A stretch of DNA of 64,000 nucleotides from Acanthochlamys bracteata (lineage: Eukaryota; Streptophyta; Magnoliopsida; Pandanales; Velloziaceae), in the NCBI GenBank assembly GCA_019914995.1, contig CM034141.1, positions 6,488,001-6,552,000 of the forward strand, read 5' to 3'. The notes under the pieces are model-generated. The model had not been told where the DNA came from, did not search any database, and saw only the letters and a program-made list of their open reading frames with translations. Position 1 is the first letter of the stretch. Every line of letters begins with the position of its first letter. Positions 13,014-26,700 of this stretch are shown here, piece by piece. The position numbers and the translations under genes were made by a program.

Positions 13014-14885
13014 ATGTTAACCCCGCGAATGCTCTCCATCGTCGCACCACCCCGCGACATCGCGGTGCTCCTCCGCTCCATCGCACGCCACCGCTCTCCC
13101 TCTTCCTCCTACGCCGGGTTCCAGCTCCACTGCTACGTCATCAAATCCGGCCTTCTTCTCCACCTTCCCCTTCCATCTTCACTCCTCGATTTCTACTCCA
13201 AATCAAACCATCTGTCTCTCGCTCTCCAACTCTTCAACGAGCTCCCCTTCGATCTCCACACCGATCCGGTTCTCTGGTCTTCTATTCTCTCTAATTATTC
13301 AAAGCCTTTCTTCTCTCTCTCGCTCTCTCAAAGAATGCTTCAGCTCTACAACGTGATTCCAGACGCTCACATCTTCGCTACGCTCGCTAACATCTGCGCG
13401 CAAACTCGTTTACTGAATTGCGGAAAACAAGTTCATGCGCAGTTCTTAATGTCGCAGTTTTCAGTTGACACTGTTGTTAATTCGGCGCTCGTCGATATGT
13501 ATTCTAAGTGCGGCGTGCTGGATTATGCCCGGAAGTTGTTTGACTCTGTTATCTATAAGAACCGTGTTTGCTGGACTGCTATGGTAGCTGGGTATGCTTC
13601 AAATGGAAGGTTCTTAGATGCTGTTGAGTTGTTTGAAAGAATGCCTGATAGAGATTTGTTTACTTGGACTGCTTTTATTTCTGGTTTGGTGCAGAGTGGT
13701 TGTTGTTTTTATGCATTGAAGGTGTTCGTGGAAATGCAGAAGGAAGGGGTTGTTGTAGATGATGCTTTTGTTCTATCTAGTGTTCTTGGTGCATCAGCTG
13801 ATATGGCAGCTTTAGAATTAGGAAGGCAGCTGCATTGCCTTGTGATACAGCTTGGTTATGAAGGGAGCATGATCATTGGAAATGCACTCGTAGATATGTA
13901 TGCAAAATGCAGCGATATATGTTCTGCAAGAGCTGCGTTCGACTGTGTTAATATTCGAGATGTGTTCTCTTGGACCACAATGGTTGTGGGAGAGGCACAG
14001 CATGGTAAAGCTGAAAGGGCACTGGTTCTTTTTGACAAGATGTTGAAGTCCAAGGTGAAGCCGAACGAAGTCACGTTCGTAGGCTTGATTTATGCTTGCA
14101 GTCATGCAGGGTTGGTTCAGAAAGGCCGTGACTTGTTTGATTCGATGGAGAAGGATCATGGGATCCAGCCTTCATTGCAGCACTATACTTGCTTGTTGGA
14201 TCTTCTGAGCAGATCAGGGCATCTATCTGAAGCAGAAGACCTTATCAATGCAATGCCTTTTGAGCCTGACGAAGCTATGTGGGGAGCATTATTGAGTGCC
14301 TGCAAGAAGCATGGGGATACTGAGATGAGCATCAGGGTTGCTGACCATATGATGAGGTTGAAACCTACAGATCCTTCGACTTATGTTTTGCTGTCTAATG
14401 TTTATGCCATTTCTGGAAAATGGGAGTGTGTGGCCAATGTGAGGAAATTGATGGTTGATTTGGACGTGAAAAAGGAGGCAGGTTATAGTCTGATTGAGTT
14501 GGGAAAAGAACGACGCTTGTTCCGAGCTGGAGACGTTCCACACGACATACGGGATGACATAATTAAGTTACTGGAGGACATAGCGATGGAGATGAGAAAA
14601 AGAGGGTATGTTCCAGATACAAGTTCTGTGATGCATGACATTGAGGAAAATGAGAAAGAACAGCTTTTGTTTTTGCATAGCGAGAGGCTAGCAGTTGCTT
14701 TTGGCCTTCTCAAGTCAGTTTCAGGCTCAATCATTAGGATAGTGAAGAATCTGCGCATTTGTGGTGACTGCCATGTTGTCTTGAAGCTAACTAGCAGCAT
14801 TGTAGAAAGGGAGATTGTTGTGAGGGATGCTACTCGATTTCACCATTTCAAGAATGGGGGGTGCTCTTGTTCTGACTTCTGGTGA
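13014..14885 (+). CDS. DYW-type pentatricopeptide repeat protein (organellar RNA editing factor)
   Basis: Single-exon gene of 623 residues, as is usual for plant PPR genes. It has PLS-type PPR repeats over roughly residues 90-460 (for example VDTVVNSALVDMYSKCGVLD and RVCWTAMVAGYASNGRFLDA), then E/E+ motifs and a C-terminal DYW cytidine-deaminase-like domain. That domain has the HSE zinc/catalytic motif near residue 555, CGDCH near 583-587 and a final CSCSDFW, a variant of the classical DYW tripeptide. Such proteins bind organellar transcripts and direct C-to-U editing. The repeat content and order resemble Arabidopsis At4g14050 (a mitochondrial editing factor), so orthology is plausible but unproven. 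The ATG at 13014 is chosen; a second in-frame ATG at 13029 is possible. The RNA target cannot be told from sequence alone. Confidence 0.93.
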   Translation: MLTPRMLSIVAPPRDIAVLLRSIARHRSPSSSYAGFQLHCYVIKSGLLLHLPLPSSLLDFYSKSNHLSLALQLFNELPFDLHTDPVLWSSILSNYSKPFFSLSLSQRMLQLYNVIPDAHIFATLANICAQTRLLNCGKQVHAQFLMSQFSVDTVVNSALVDMYSKCGVLDYARKLFDSVIYKNRVCWTAMVAGYASNGRFLDAVELFERMPDRDLFTWTAFISGLVQSGCCFYALKVFVEMQKEGVVVDDAFVLSSVLGASADMAALELGRQLHCLVIQLGYEGSMIIGNALVDMYAKCSDICSARAAFDCVNIRDVFSWTTMVVGEAQHGKAERALVLFDKMLKSKVKPNEVTFVGLIYACSHAGLVQKGRDLFDSMEKDHGIQPSLQHYTCLLDLLSRSGHLSEAEDLINAMPFEPDEAMWGALLSACKKHGDTEMSIRVADHMMRLKPTDPSTYVLLSNVYAISGKWECVANVRKLMVDLDVKKEAGYSLIELGKERRLFRAGDVPHDIRDDIIKLLEDIAMEMRKRGYVPDTSSVMHDIEENEKEQLLFLHSERLAVAFGLLKSVSGSIIRIVKNLRICGDCHVVLKLTSSIVEREIVVRDATRFHHFKNGGCSCSDFW

Positions 14886-16105
14886 TTTCGAATCTTTTGA
14901 AGCATTACAGTTTAGTTAATCCTTGCTGTAATGTTTCTTCCCTGGTAGAAAGTGCATGATGTTGGGCAACTTTTTGTGAATGCGTTATGGCCAGCTACCT
15001 ACTTGCAAGCTGCTCATATCTGCTTCACGGAACAACTGAGACAATTATATTTGGGATGGAGCTTTACAGTATCCTGCATGGAGCACCTGCTCAGGTAAAT
15101 ATGTTCTAGACAAAAATTACCCAAAGTCTTTCTCTCAATAACACTGATATTTTATGCTGTCGCTTGTAGGTTGCGTTTGTTGATCTGCTCACCGCTGCTC
15201 AAATCATTAGATGAGTCTTCCAAGTTCAGACATGTTTAGTTTTTGGGATATATCCTTCCCTATTGTGTTCGAAGTAGACGCAGGCCATTTCACAACATGT
15301 TGGAAGATCAGACTTTGTCCAAACATCATCAGGTAAAGAATTATTTGCACCATGCACTGATAGGCAATGGACAAATAACAACAATATGTAAGGTTTATCT
15401 ATATCGGCCTTTTTGGTAGACTTTGAGCATATAGACGCGCACAAACAATCGAAGCCAAGGTTCCGTTCTTATTCTCTTTTATCTAAAATTTCTACTGATT
15501 TTATCTTGCAAATTTTCGAACATTTATTTTGGTTCCTAAAAACTTTATGCCATTGGCATATGGGCGCCAAATAATTATGTAAAGGATCTTACTTAAAAGC
15601 CTGTTATTGACCTGAGTCCCTGATCGAGTAGGAGGATCAGTTTTCTGTGTTTCTAACTTCCTTCACCAGTACGTTCGCCTACTCCGCCAAATACGGATAC
15701 GCCTAGATGAGCTTTGGCAATGTTGTTAAAAGAAGTCTTATTCAAGGTTAACTAGCTAAACTGAATCTTATAAAAAATCTAGACTTAAAACATGATAAAT
15801 TCACTCTTGTTTTGTCTGTATCCGGACTCGTCTCAATGTAGCCTGGTACTATTCCTGACCCAGTTTAATCTTATTTACCTATTCTTTATTTCTGTCCACG
15901 TTCACGATCTATACATTTTTCTGTTTGTTTTCGACCAAATTAGAATCTGCCACGTCATGCAAGTTTACAACAGTTTCTTTCTAATAGAAATCGCCCTTCA
16001 TGTTTTCTGTGTGTCGCTTGCTCTCTGTTGTGATAGAGTTGTAGCATTTGTTGTTGTTGTTGTTGTTGTTTGTGTTTGGGGGAGATTCTGAGATCACTAG
16101 ACTAG
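14886..16105. other. Spacer between PPR gene and selenium-binding protein gene
   Basis: No coding exons recognised. The proximal part is a likely PPR 3' UTR. The last few hundred bases are the upstream and leader region of the next gene and contain a TTG microsatellite. Confidence 0.55.
16048..16068 (+). repeat. (TTG)7 microsatellite in the SBP leader
   Basis: Seven perfect TTG units lie 37 bases before the ATG of the selenium-binding protein gene, so within its probable 5' UTR. It is likely length-polymorphic. Confidence 0.85.
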
Positions 16106-18955
16106 ATGGAAGAACAAGCAGCGGTGAACGGCGGAGCTACCACTGTGGCAGCATGCTGCCAAGGAGGTGGTAGTGGGCCTGGGTACGCCTCGCCGCTTGA
16201 AGCCATGGCTGGACCAAGAGAGAAGCTTATCTACGTTACCTGTGTTTATAATGGTTCATAATCTTTCTATTTCTATAGCTGTTTCATTCTTTGGTGATCT
16301 CTCGATTTTGTTTTCTGTGTTGGATTTGGTTACCATTTGCATGTTTAATTTTCTTTTTTTATGTTCTAATAGTTCTTAAAGGAGATTTATAATATCTAGG
16401 ATTGAGATTTTGTTACTGTATGAAGAATGTTTCAAGTAATGAACTTTTGATGAAGATGAGATTTTGTTTACTGTATGAAGAAAGGATGGACATCCAATGG
16501 TTGAGTTGATCAAGTAAAAATCTTGTTGAACTATCATAGTGTTTGTTATAAAAGGAGAACACAGGAGATTGAAGTGAGGTATTCTAGAAATATGTTGAAG
16601 TTGTAATTAGAATTACCTTATGAAGAAAATTGGCCACTAAGATTTACAAAAATCCCATGCATGGTACTGATAGTTAAGAACTTTCTCCTAATTTTTAGTC
16701 CCATGGTAGTCTTCCAAATACCTGTTTTCCATCGGTTAGGAAGTTGAATTCTAATACCTCAACAAAGGAAGTAAGAAATTGCTGTTCTATTTGAAACTTG
16801 TAATGCAAAAGCTTTTTTATGAAATTTTTACTAGTGACAATCATTAAATCACGTTACAGGGACTGGAAAGGAGAAGCCAGATTACTTGGCAACAGTTGAT
16901 GTCGACCCTACGTCACCAACCTATTCTACAGTCATCCATAGGTTATCTATGCCTTATGTTGGGGACGAATTGCATCATTCTGGGTGGAATTCCTGCAGCT
17001 CTTGCCATGGCGATCCTTCAGCACAGAGACGCTTCTTGATCTTGCCTTCATTGCTGTAAGTTACTTTTCCTTGCAGCAGCTGAAACGTTGCATGTTGCCC
17101 AGATATTGTGAACAAACAAAAAAGGCCTGGTAATTAAGTTAATAATTTACTTAAACAACTAGAGAATAACTCGATAATTATGCTTTGATGGCTATAATGT
17201 CTGCTCAATCACCTTTTGCTTTTCATCTCGGGCCTATGGTGTGACTGTGGTGATCATAGATTTGCTCCATGTAGGATTAGATTATTTGTTTTCTTTTATG
17301 TATATGTTGTTTCTGTATCAATCTTATTTGGTACGTTTGAAGATTTTCACATTCATGCTGATTCCTTGTTTGTGTCTACAGGTCAAGCCGCATATATGTT
17401 ATTGACACTGTAGAAAATTCAAGAGCTCCATTTTTGCACAAGGTAGTGGATCCTACAGAAATTGTAGAGAAGACTGGGCTTGCATATCCACATACAGCAC
17501 ATTGCCTTGCATCAGGTGATATCATGGTGTCTTGCCTAGGTGACAAGGATGGGAATGCTCAAGGAAATGGCTTCCTGCTTCTCAATTCCGATTTCAGCAT
17601 CAAAGGAAGGTAAATATCTACTTGCTCTTGATACTCCAGAATACGTTTCTCATTTTTTTCACCTTAAATTCTTCTCAGATGGGAAAAGCCTGGCCATAGC
17701 CCACTTTATGGGTATGATTATTGGTACCAACCTTGTCATAAGACGATGATCAGTACTTCATGGGGAGCCCCAGCAGCTTTTAAGAATGGTTTCGATCTTC
17801 AGCATGTTTCTGATGGACTATACGGCAGACACTTGCATGTGTACAATTGGCCAGATGGTGAACTGAAACAGACAATTGACCTTGGAAACACTGGCCTCTT
17901 GCCTCTTGAAGTAAGTTTGGAATTTGAAAGATTATTAGCACCACGGGAAGTTTGGATATATTTAATTCTAACAGTTCCTTTTTAAAAAAAATTACAGATC
18001 AGATTTCTTCATGACCCTTCAAAAGATACTGGCTTTGTTGGGTGTGCTTTGACGAGCAACTTGGTGAGATTTTTCCAGAATGCTGATGGTACATGGAACC
18101 ATGAGGTAAATTATATTGCGTTTACTGTATATAGTAGTCGAACTGATGTCTAACAAGCAGTCAATTGTTGTGCTATAGGTGGCAATTTCAGTCAAACCAT
18201 TAAAAGTTAAGAATTGGATTCTTCCTGAGATGCCAGGGCTCATCACTGATTTCCTGATATCTCTTGATGATCGCTTCGTCTATTTCGTGAACTGGCTTCA
18301 TGGAGACGTGAGACAGTACAATATTGAAGATCCCACAAAGCCTGTCCTCACTGGCCAAGTATGGGTAGGTGGACTCTTTCAGAAGGGAAGTGATGTAGTC
18401 TATGAAGCAGAGAATGGAGAGTCCCAATTCCATGTTCCTAAGATTAAGGTGGTAAATTTTGTCTCTTGACCCTCACAAGATTATGTTCTTTTTCTATATA
18501 TAAAGCTTATTAATTACACTTCATAATGTCCAACCACAGTCTCTTTGAGATGGAATCTTGGTAAACATGTTGATAGTTTGACTATGATGCGTACGCAATG
18601 AGATAGTGAATTTATATTGTCAAAGTCATCATCTTCGCTTAGTTTCACTAAGACATCGTATATTCATGTGCAGGGCAATCGACTGAGAGGAGGACCACAA
18701 ATGATCCAGTTGAGTCTAGATGGAAAGAGGCTCTATGTAACAAACTCCCTCTTCAGCTCATGGGATCGACAGTTCTATCCTGATCTTGTGAAGAAAGGTT
18801 CTCACATGTTACAAATCGATGTAGATACGGAGCAAGGAGGGTTGAATATTAATCCAAATTTCTTTGTTGATTTCGGGTTGGAACCTGATGGACCTTCTCT
18901 GGCCCATGAAATGAGGTACCCTGGTGGGGATTGTACCTCTGATATCTGGACATAA
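16106..18955 (+). CDS. SBP1: Selenium-binding protein (methanethiol oxidase family)
   Basis: Member of the SELENBP1/methanethiol oxidase family, soluble beta-propeller proteins. Plant SBP1 binds selenium and cadmium and contributes to tolerance; human SELENBP1 oxidises methanethiol. Exons: 16106-16253, 16860-17055, 17382-17609, 17679-17910, 17998-18105, 18179-18448, 18674-18955, giving 487 residues against 490 in Arabidopsis SBP1. Family hallmarks: vicinal cysteines Cys17-Cys18, the [14 protein letters not shown] stretch, [60 protein letters not shown] and the C-terminal [15 protein letters not shown]. The exon 6 donor is ambiguous (GT at 18449 or 18452); 18449 is chosen because it avoids an extra valine compared with the family. 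No disruption seen. Confidence 0.96.
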
Positions 18956-20754
18956 ATGATGCAGCATTTTATAGTAACAGCAACAGAAGGTCAAATCAAT
19001 GAATTGGAGCAGCGTACTAGTGCATATTTCTATGCAAACTCATTTCAATTCTGTAGAGACTGATCCAATAAATGCTCCTGACCTAGAGGAGTACTGGAGT
19101 GGCTCGGAGCTAAAATTTATGTACCCAAACTAGTTAAAGAATTTTACATTATTATGGATATCAGAAACTAAGGCTGTGTAATTATTGGACAATAAACATT
19201 GAAGCAAACTTTTGTCTCTCGCTTTTAAGATTCTTTTTCCGGAGAAAATGGCGAAAGTATGATGGTTGTCAGTGCAATTTGTCAAACATGGAGCATTATT
19301 GGTGTTTCTATTTAAGACTAGTTCCTTTCAAAGAGAGAGATATCCACAACTTCTCTGAAGAATTTTAGGCTTTTTAGCTTGGGCCAGTTCGCCGTCAAAG
19401 ATTCTTATTCTTTCATTCAACTAGAGAAAAACCAATCTTTGCAAAACGCTCTATAATCTGCGTCTTTATTCTTTAAGTGATCTCACTGTCTGAAGTGTTG
19501 GACAGATATAAAAATAGGTCATGGAAAAATTGTACCATTTTAGATGCTGGGTGAGATCAAGATGGGTCAAGTGGGCCTTTAATTGGACCTGGATAACCAT
19601 CTAGGGCTTAACGGTCTCATTATTAGTAGACAACCAATTTGAACGACTGCTTAATTTGTTAAACATATTTCTTGAAGTTAGAAGGAAAAATAGTTTTTCG
19701 AGGTTCAAGGAAATATTTCCGGTAACGATCAGCGGTGAGTTTGGCGAAGCGTTCCACAAAAAAAAATTTTAAATTTTAATTCATATTTTTTATATATTTT
19801 TTATAAATATTTAAAAATTTTATTTAAAAATATAAAAAGTATAAATATTTTAAAATTTTAAATTTAAAATTTTATAAATAAAATATTTTATTTTAATTTT
19901 ATTTAAAAATAAATAAAATAAAATTCATTTTAAAAAATTATTTTTCGTTTTATAAAAAGTTTATTTCAAAAATATTTTCAAAGCCGTCTTCAAAAATATT
20001 TCAAACACATAGGTCCCAACTATTACATGTGGGAACGTTTAAAAATACTTATAAAATAAAATTTTTTTAAACTAAAAAATATTTTAAGTTTTTTTACTTC
20101 TAAAAAAAATAATAAAATATATAATAAAAAAATTTTACTCCGTAAAATTTTTTATATTTTCTAAAATTTTAAATAAATTTTTATATATTTATAAAATATA
20201 TATTAAAAAATATAAAATTTAAAAATAGCGTTTCAAACGCTCTCCAGACGCTCTCATTAATTCAACCTTGATTCGTCATACCATTGGTGTTCGGCGTTTG
20301 CAATTATGGTGCTGTGCTCATTTCTTTTTCCAATGAACTTCCAAAACATTCGTAACATTTTAATTAATTAAACCGACTAACCTGTTCTACGTTCTTTTCT
20401 TCTAAAAATTTAGATGGCGATTTTTTAAAGGTGAGTTTTTAAAATAAATTATTAAAAATAATATACTTTTTATATAAAAAATAAATTAAAGTAATGTTTA
20501 TATTTTTTATAATAAAAAATAAATTAAGATAATTTCTTAACCGAAAAGAAGTGATTTTGGTGTTCAAAAGAACACAAAACCCCTTGCTTAGCTATTGCGG
20601 TTTCCGCTACTAAATTAAAATCAACCAAAATCAATCAACCACTAAATTAAGCGCGTGAGTATCAAATCCATGAGTTCGATTCAGAGATAGAGAAATATCT
20701 GATTATTTATTTATCTTCAATATCTTGGAAGAATTTCTGAGAGATATTGGAGTG
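18956..20754. other. Spacer between SBP1-like and MCRS1-like genes
   Basis: No coding exons seen. It contains the SBP 3' region, two adjacent AT-rich repeats (19745-20270) and the probable promoter and leader of the MCRS1-like gene. Confidence 0.55.
19745..20270. repeat. Two adjacent AT-rich family A repeats
   Basis: Two blocks, about 19745-20000 and 20035-20270, have the T-run/A-run core of family A in opposite apparent orientation. The right block ends in AGCGTTTCAAACGCT, the same boundary motif seen near 4910. Together they form a large imperfect inverted repeat of AT-rich arms. No coding potential. Confidence 0.5.
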
Positions 20755-23700
20755 ATGGGCGCATTAGCTGCTTCCGCGCTCAAATGGATTCCAGAGGACG
20801 ATCTCCTCTTGAAGAATGCCGTTGAGGTAAATTATTTTGTTTTGATTTTAAGTTCACTGTCGTTGAAATCGTTCGTTTTTTATGAAATTGTAGCTTTTCT
20901 CGGTGCTGAATTCGTTGTGTTGATGATTTGCTTGTGTTTGAGTATGAAATATTTGTAGGGAATTATATTAAGCTTGTGTTAGTGATGATTGAAGGTTGAG
21001 ATGAACTGGGTGATTGGAATCGTTTGTACATGCGGAACTTTGGTTCCTAATCATTTGATTTGAACATAAACATCTGTGGGGTTAGTTTTCGAATAGTAGG
21101 TGGTAGATGTTAGTTAATTTCTCCTAATTACTGTGGTAGAATGTAGTTTTTTCTGTAAATGCAATGTGTACTTTGGTGTTTATGTGATTGATTTATTTAG
21201 GTTTTTTTATAATTTGTTTTATTTAGATTTTTCTTGTTTATGATTGTATTCCTTCATCTTACACCTAAATTGTCAGCATGTTGTAATTGAACTTTGTGAA
21301 TCGGGGTTTAATGAGATACCACCTAAATTGCGAAAACACTTAACTGTTCGTCAAAATTGAGTTCCGTGTTAGGACTAAATAATTATTCAACCTGAGAAAA
21401 CTGATGTCTAGAGAAGTCAGTTTTAAGGTCCTCCATTGATATCTGCACATGAAGTCCAAGCATGTTCTTAAATTTTGCGGGAGTTAGAGAGAGTGTATTC
21501 TTTGTCCTGGAAAGTTGTTCTAGATAAGTAGGATGATAAGTTTGCTAGGGGTGGTGATTTCTACTGACTTGATTTTGGATTGCCTAGTTCGTGTTACTTG
21601 CTGATGCTATGTTGTTGATTATGATGATTTTGTATGTGGAGTAAGCCATCAGATGATTTTATCTTTGTGACTTACTCTTAGTTATTGGCTGCATTAAACC
21701 ATGCCTTCTTCTCTTGTTTTTTCTTCAGGCTGGTGCTTCATTAGAGTCTTTAGCTAAAGGTGCTGTGCGTTTTTCTTGTTGGTTTACTTTTAAGGAGCTA
21801 CAAGACCGTTGGCGTGCGCTTCTCTATGACCCTCATACTCCAACCGAGGTATCTGCTAGAATTGTTGAACTTGAATCTGAATTAACTGTCCCGAATCCTT
21901 CCAAGACAATTAGACCTGTAGCAATAAACGCAAAAGACTGTCTTTCTGGGAAAAGGAAAGGGGATAGCTTGCGTAGCCATTACTATTCTATGCGAAAAAG
22001 AGTGTGCAGTGATCCCCATTCGCATGATCTTGCCTATACCATGCAAGTAAACCCACTTCATGTTGACCATGATGATGCATGTGGACAGCATTTACAGTAT
22101 CAAACAAACTACGCAGACATTAGTTGTGCACCATTTCCACCTCTCTTGTGCCATTATAAGAATCTGGTTATGGGCTGTAATAGACAGCATAACGTTCAAC
22201 TAGGGAGACTGAGAACTTCTGATGCCAATTGCAATTTCACTGAGCAGCCATTTCTTGTTGGTTATGCTGAAAATGAGCTTCCAAATGATTTAATGAACCA
22301 GGATAGTCTATATGGGGATGCCCACAACATCATTCCATCTACGGATAAAACAGGAGAGAACAACATGAACCAACACTTTGAGCATGACTATGCGCAAATA
22401 CATGTATCCCCAGTTCTGGGCAATGATATTCTTCCACCAAATTCCTGTCCAAATGCACATGGAATTGGATCACCTCATGCATCTAAGGAAGTTAATGGGG
22501 AAGCAATTACCATAGGTGATATTGATTCAGCTAACGACAATTATGAGAATCATTGTCCTGAATATGTAAGAAACGATAACTCAAGCCTACAGGTTTCTAG
22601 ATGTACTACTTCCTCACACCAATTTGACTATCCATCTTCTGCAGCAGAGGAGGGAAGAAAGTGATAATGTTCCCCCTCCAGCTATGTCGATTGTGCCGCA
22701 CTTTGTAGATAAGGGTCCAATGATATGTACTTCAACTATAATTCCAATTAATGATATCAAGAATTTGGACCCACCAGGACATGATGGTGCCACTTCAGAG
22801 TCCAAAGTGGTTGATGAGATGCCTGCTACTGCCTTCGAGCATTCTGATAATGTTCTTGATGATTTAGATGATGATATTATGTTGGATTTAGATTTTCCAG
22901 TTTCTGGGCTTCTCAACATAGATGAGGAAGGTGGTGCTGGTAGGTCATGCTTCGAGAATATGAAGGATATCTTGCTGAATTCCCCTACTGATAAGTATGA
23001 AGATGATGCTCCTGATCTAAGTTATTTTAGAGATGCAAACCCTTGCCTTGCGGCCCCAGATATGACATGCTCCTCAAGATCAGATGTCAGGAATGATCCA
23101 ATTCACTCTTTCAATCATGATGAGCATAGAGTTTCATTCTCAGAAGAGAAGCAGCCTTCAACTCATCTAGATGCATTCCCAAGTGTGGGGGCATCTGAGT
23201 GTATCACGATTTGTGTACTGAGCACAGAGGATACCGAAATTCCATGCAACGATGATGTTGTTCTACCGGTACCTTCTAGTTTGGAATGGTTTTCTGCCTC
23301 TACCCTAGCAACTGGGCCGTCATGCACTTACAATAAACTTCCTTCAATGACGAGAGAAGAGCAGGAAGTAAATATACAATCTCATGGGTTCCCAATGAGA
23401 GGTGGATCAACAGTGTTATCAACAGGCCTGACACACTCAAACCACAATCATGGAGCGGAAGCAGAGCTGTTTCAGAAGGAATTCATGAATAAAAGAAAGT
23501 CATGTATGTCAAAACAAGTTGTTAGAATCGAAGAAAATATTAAAGGTTCGAGAGATAACGGCAATTCATCACAAGATCATACTGTACAAAGATGGAACTC
23601 TGATATGTGCGAGAAGGAAGCATATGTGACAGCACATGCAAAAAAGGTAAAATTTGCAGATCCGGTCTCCACTTCATCAATGTCAGATAATGAAGAGCCA

Positions 23701-26700
23701 TTATCCGGAAGTGAGGATGACATGCCCAGTTTTTCTGATGTGGAGGCTATGGTATGATGACCCTGTGTTTTACTCTTTGTGCTACTTCTTCAGTTGAAAC
23801 ACATCCTTTTTTACATTGCTCTCCAATCATATGATATGGTTGTTGTTCAATTTTCTTTTACAGATACTGGACATGGATTTAGGTCCACACGATGAAGAAT
23901 CGAGTCTCTTTACTAAAGAAGGTAATGTTCTAGTAGTGTTTTGATTGACTTCGCATTTTGTATCTCAGTTCTTCATCAAATTTGAAGGTGATTGGCTATA
24001 ACCATTCCTTGTTCGTCATTGTAAAGTAAATTATGTTCAATATAAGATAGACTATGTAATATGTCCAGACAAATCCATGTTGGATTTGTTTGTTTTCTAG
24101 GATGATAGTAGTTTTCAAGAAGCATTGTAAGAGCTTTTAGGTGGATGATTTATTTGAGTTGTTTATCTATTCCATACCATCAAGTCATCATACAGGAAGC
24201 AGTGATGTTTTTGTGGAGTGGCATTAGGTTGCGGTAGCTCATAGATCTTCTATGAGTCCGACGCTTTGTTGCTTGTTTGCGTATGGTCATTTTCTGCCAA
24301 GTATCTGACAACCGCCAAAATTAAGCCTCCTTTGGTAGCAAGCATCTGACAGCCACCAACATCCTTTCTTTTAAGAACGACACTGACAATTTGGGTATGG
24401 TATAAACATGCTTTTTTGAAGTACTTGGACTGGATCTAAATATCTGGAGGAGAGTAGAAGGGGTTTGGAGGAATAATACTATTAACCCTGCTTTCGCCAT
24501 GAAGAGTTGAGGGGTGGTATGTGATATGGTTTGACAGAAATCGCTAACCTTGTGAAAATTTGACTTTTTTCCTTTCTCATAAACCTCTCATCGACCGACA
24601 TGTGAACTCTGTGGAATTTATGGTTGCAATAGTCATTATAAATACATAAACCACTGGGTTTTATTCTTCCATTAATCTCTGGTGGATCTGGCAGTAAATT
24701 AATGCTTCTCCTAGCATGGAAGCATGGTCTTTGGCTTTATTGGTTGTTATAAATAAATGTCAAATTGCTTAAATTTGACGTATGGCGTGCCTTGAAGAAG
24801 CTCTTCTTTGCACAATTTATCCACATTTCTTGGCACCAATTGGAGCAATGTTAGGTGATGTGGAGGCATTCAGTTTTTCCTTTTATATGAAGCTTCTGGG
24901 ATTTCCAATCCTTCTAAATTTGTTTACCAGACCTAAGAACATGCTTCTTTAACAAAAGAGGTATGCCTGCAATAACCTAGTTGCAAGGTTCAGTTTTTCG
25001 AATTGGTTTTATTCTTTGCTTCTGTATATTCTGTGCACATTTGTGATTTAAGTTATACTTCATGTTTAAATCTCAAACTGAAATCTAGAATGCATTATTT
25101 TCTCAGCATCTTCAAGATATCAGGGTGATGTAAAGAAGGCCATTATAAGGTTGGAGCAAGGTGTACAGTCATATATGCATAGATCTATGTCAGTGCATGG
25201 AGCATTTGCAATTCTTTATGGACATCATCTGAAATATTTCATAAGAAATCCAAAGGTACTTGTTGAAAAAGCCTGTCTGATAGATTTGTATGCTCTCCAA
25301 TTGTTATTGCAATTTGCACCTGCAACGTCTATATTCTGTCTGTGACTGTCTGAACTGAGAGATATATCTAAACCCAAAAAAGGATTGTCTTGTTATTAAA
25401 ATGCTAAAAATGACTTCATTTGTTGTCCTGCTGATAAATAATATACAAGGTTTGTACTAGTTATGACTTAGCTATTTCTTCGATCTAACCAAAGCTCTAT
25501 CTCTTTTTCTTCCCTCCCTCCAGGTATTGCTTGGAAGAGGAACAGCAGATGTAGATGTTGATATCGACCTAAGTATAGAGGGAAGAGCTAATAAAATATC
25601 TCGACGTCAGGTAATGATTGGTTATTTCAGGACATGATAATATAAATAATTTTACAAGTGGCCCTTTTTAGTTTCCTGTTTATGTTACGGTTTTGGGAAG
25701 CTGATTGATATTTCTATGACCTACTTGTGAAGCTTGATGGGAAAACTAACTGACACTATCATTTGTATTAGAATTTAGGAGCAGTAATGAACTGCTTGTT
25801 TTCTGATAGTTATATTAAACTAAGTTCGTGTGGTAATAGTAATACTAGTTCCTCCAATATCGGTGAGGTATAACATATGTTGCAAAAGGTTTTTTCTGTT
25901 TGGGCTTCTTTCTATATGGTCCATCTACTTATCCTGTAAACGTCTTAAAACTGCACATTGGGGTTCCTTATTTCCATTTACCGATTGATTTATTGATGAC
26001 TGATTGGCTGAAGATGTTGCAATGCAATGAAAAGACATTTATCAGGTTATTTCTTTATTACGTTATTCGACTTATAATCATAATACTATTCATGTATAGG
26101 TCATCCTTGGTGCCACTATTTGGAGTTTATTTAGCAACAAATACCACTTGTCACGCTTGGCTCGTGCGGCACTTAGTCACACTTCTTGGCTAAGTCTGTC
26201 ATTTTCCCAATATAGCTACAAAGATAGCTAAGGAAGCTCGTATGGACTCGAAGAAAAAGGGAATATAGCTACAAAGACAGCTAAGGCAGCTCGTATGGAC
26301 TTGAGGAAAAAGGGAAGCTAAGGAACCACACTTAATGAGAGCTTGGAAAGAACTCTTTATTGGCACTCAAGCTTGTTACAAAGCTTTTCTTGATTACAAC
26401 TCTTGCTTGTTACAAAGCTTTGCTTGTTGGTTACAAGTAGGGCCTTTCCCTCCTATTTATACCCACTCCACCTCCTCAATTTAAAAATTTATGTTGCAGC
26501 TAAAGCTTTTAGATTTCTGATATATCTGTCTCTGATGTAGCTTTTGTTATTCTTTTTTTCTTTTGTGGTTTTTGCAGAGGAAATTGCTTGACTTTCTTTC
26601 ACATTAAAGATAGTGCAGTTTTTGTTGATTGCTTTCTCATATTGCAGGCAATTATTGGAATGGAAGAGGGATCGTTTTACCTGAAAAATATTGGCAAATG

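Noticed and set aside
13818-14800. Several minus-strand frames of 70-113 codons opposite the PPR gene
   Set aside because: Overlap the intact PPR reading frame and have no recognisable domain.
20670-20690. GAGTTCGATTCA resembling a tRNA T-arm
   Set aside because: No matching acceptor, D-arm or anticodon stem around it.
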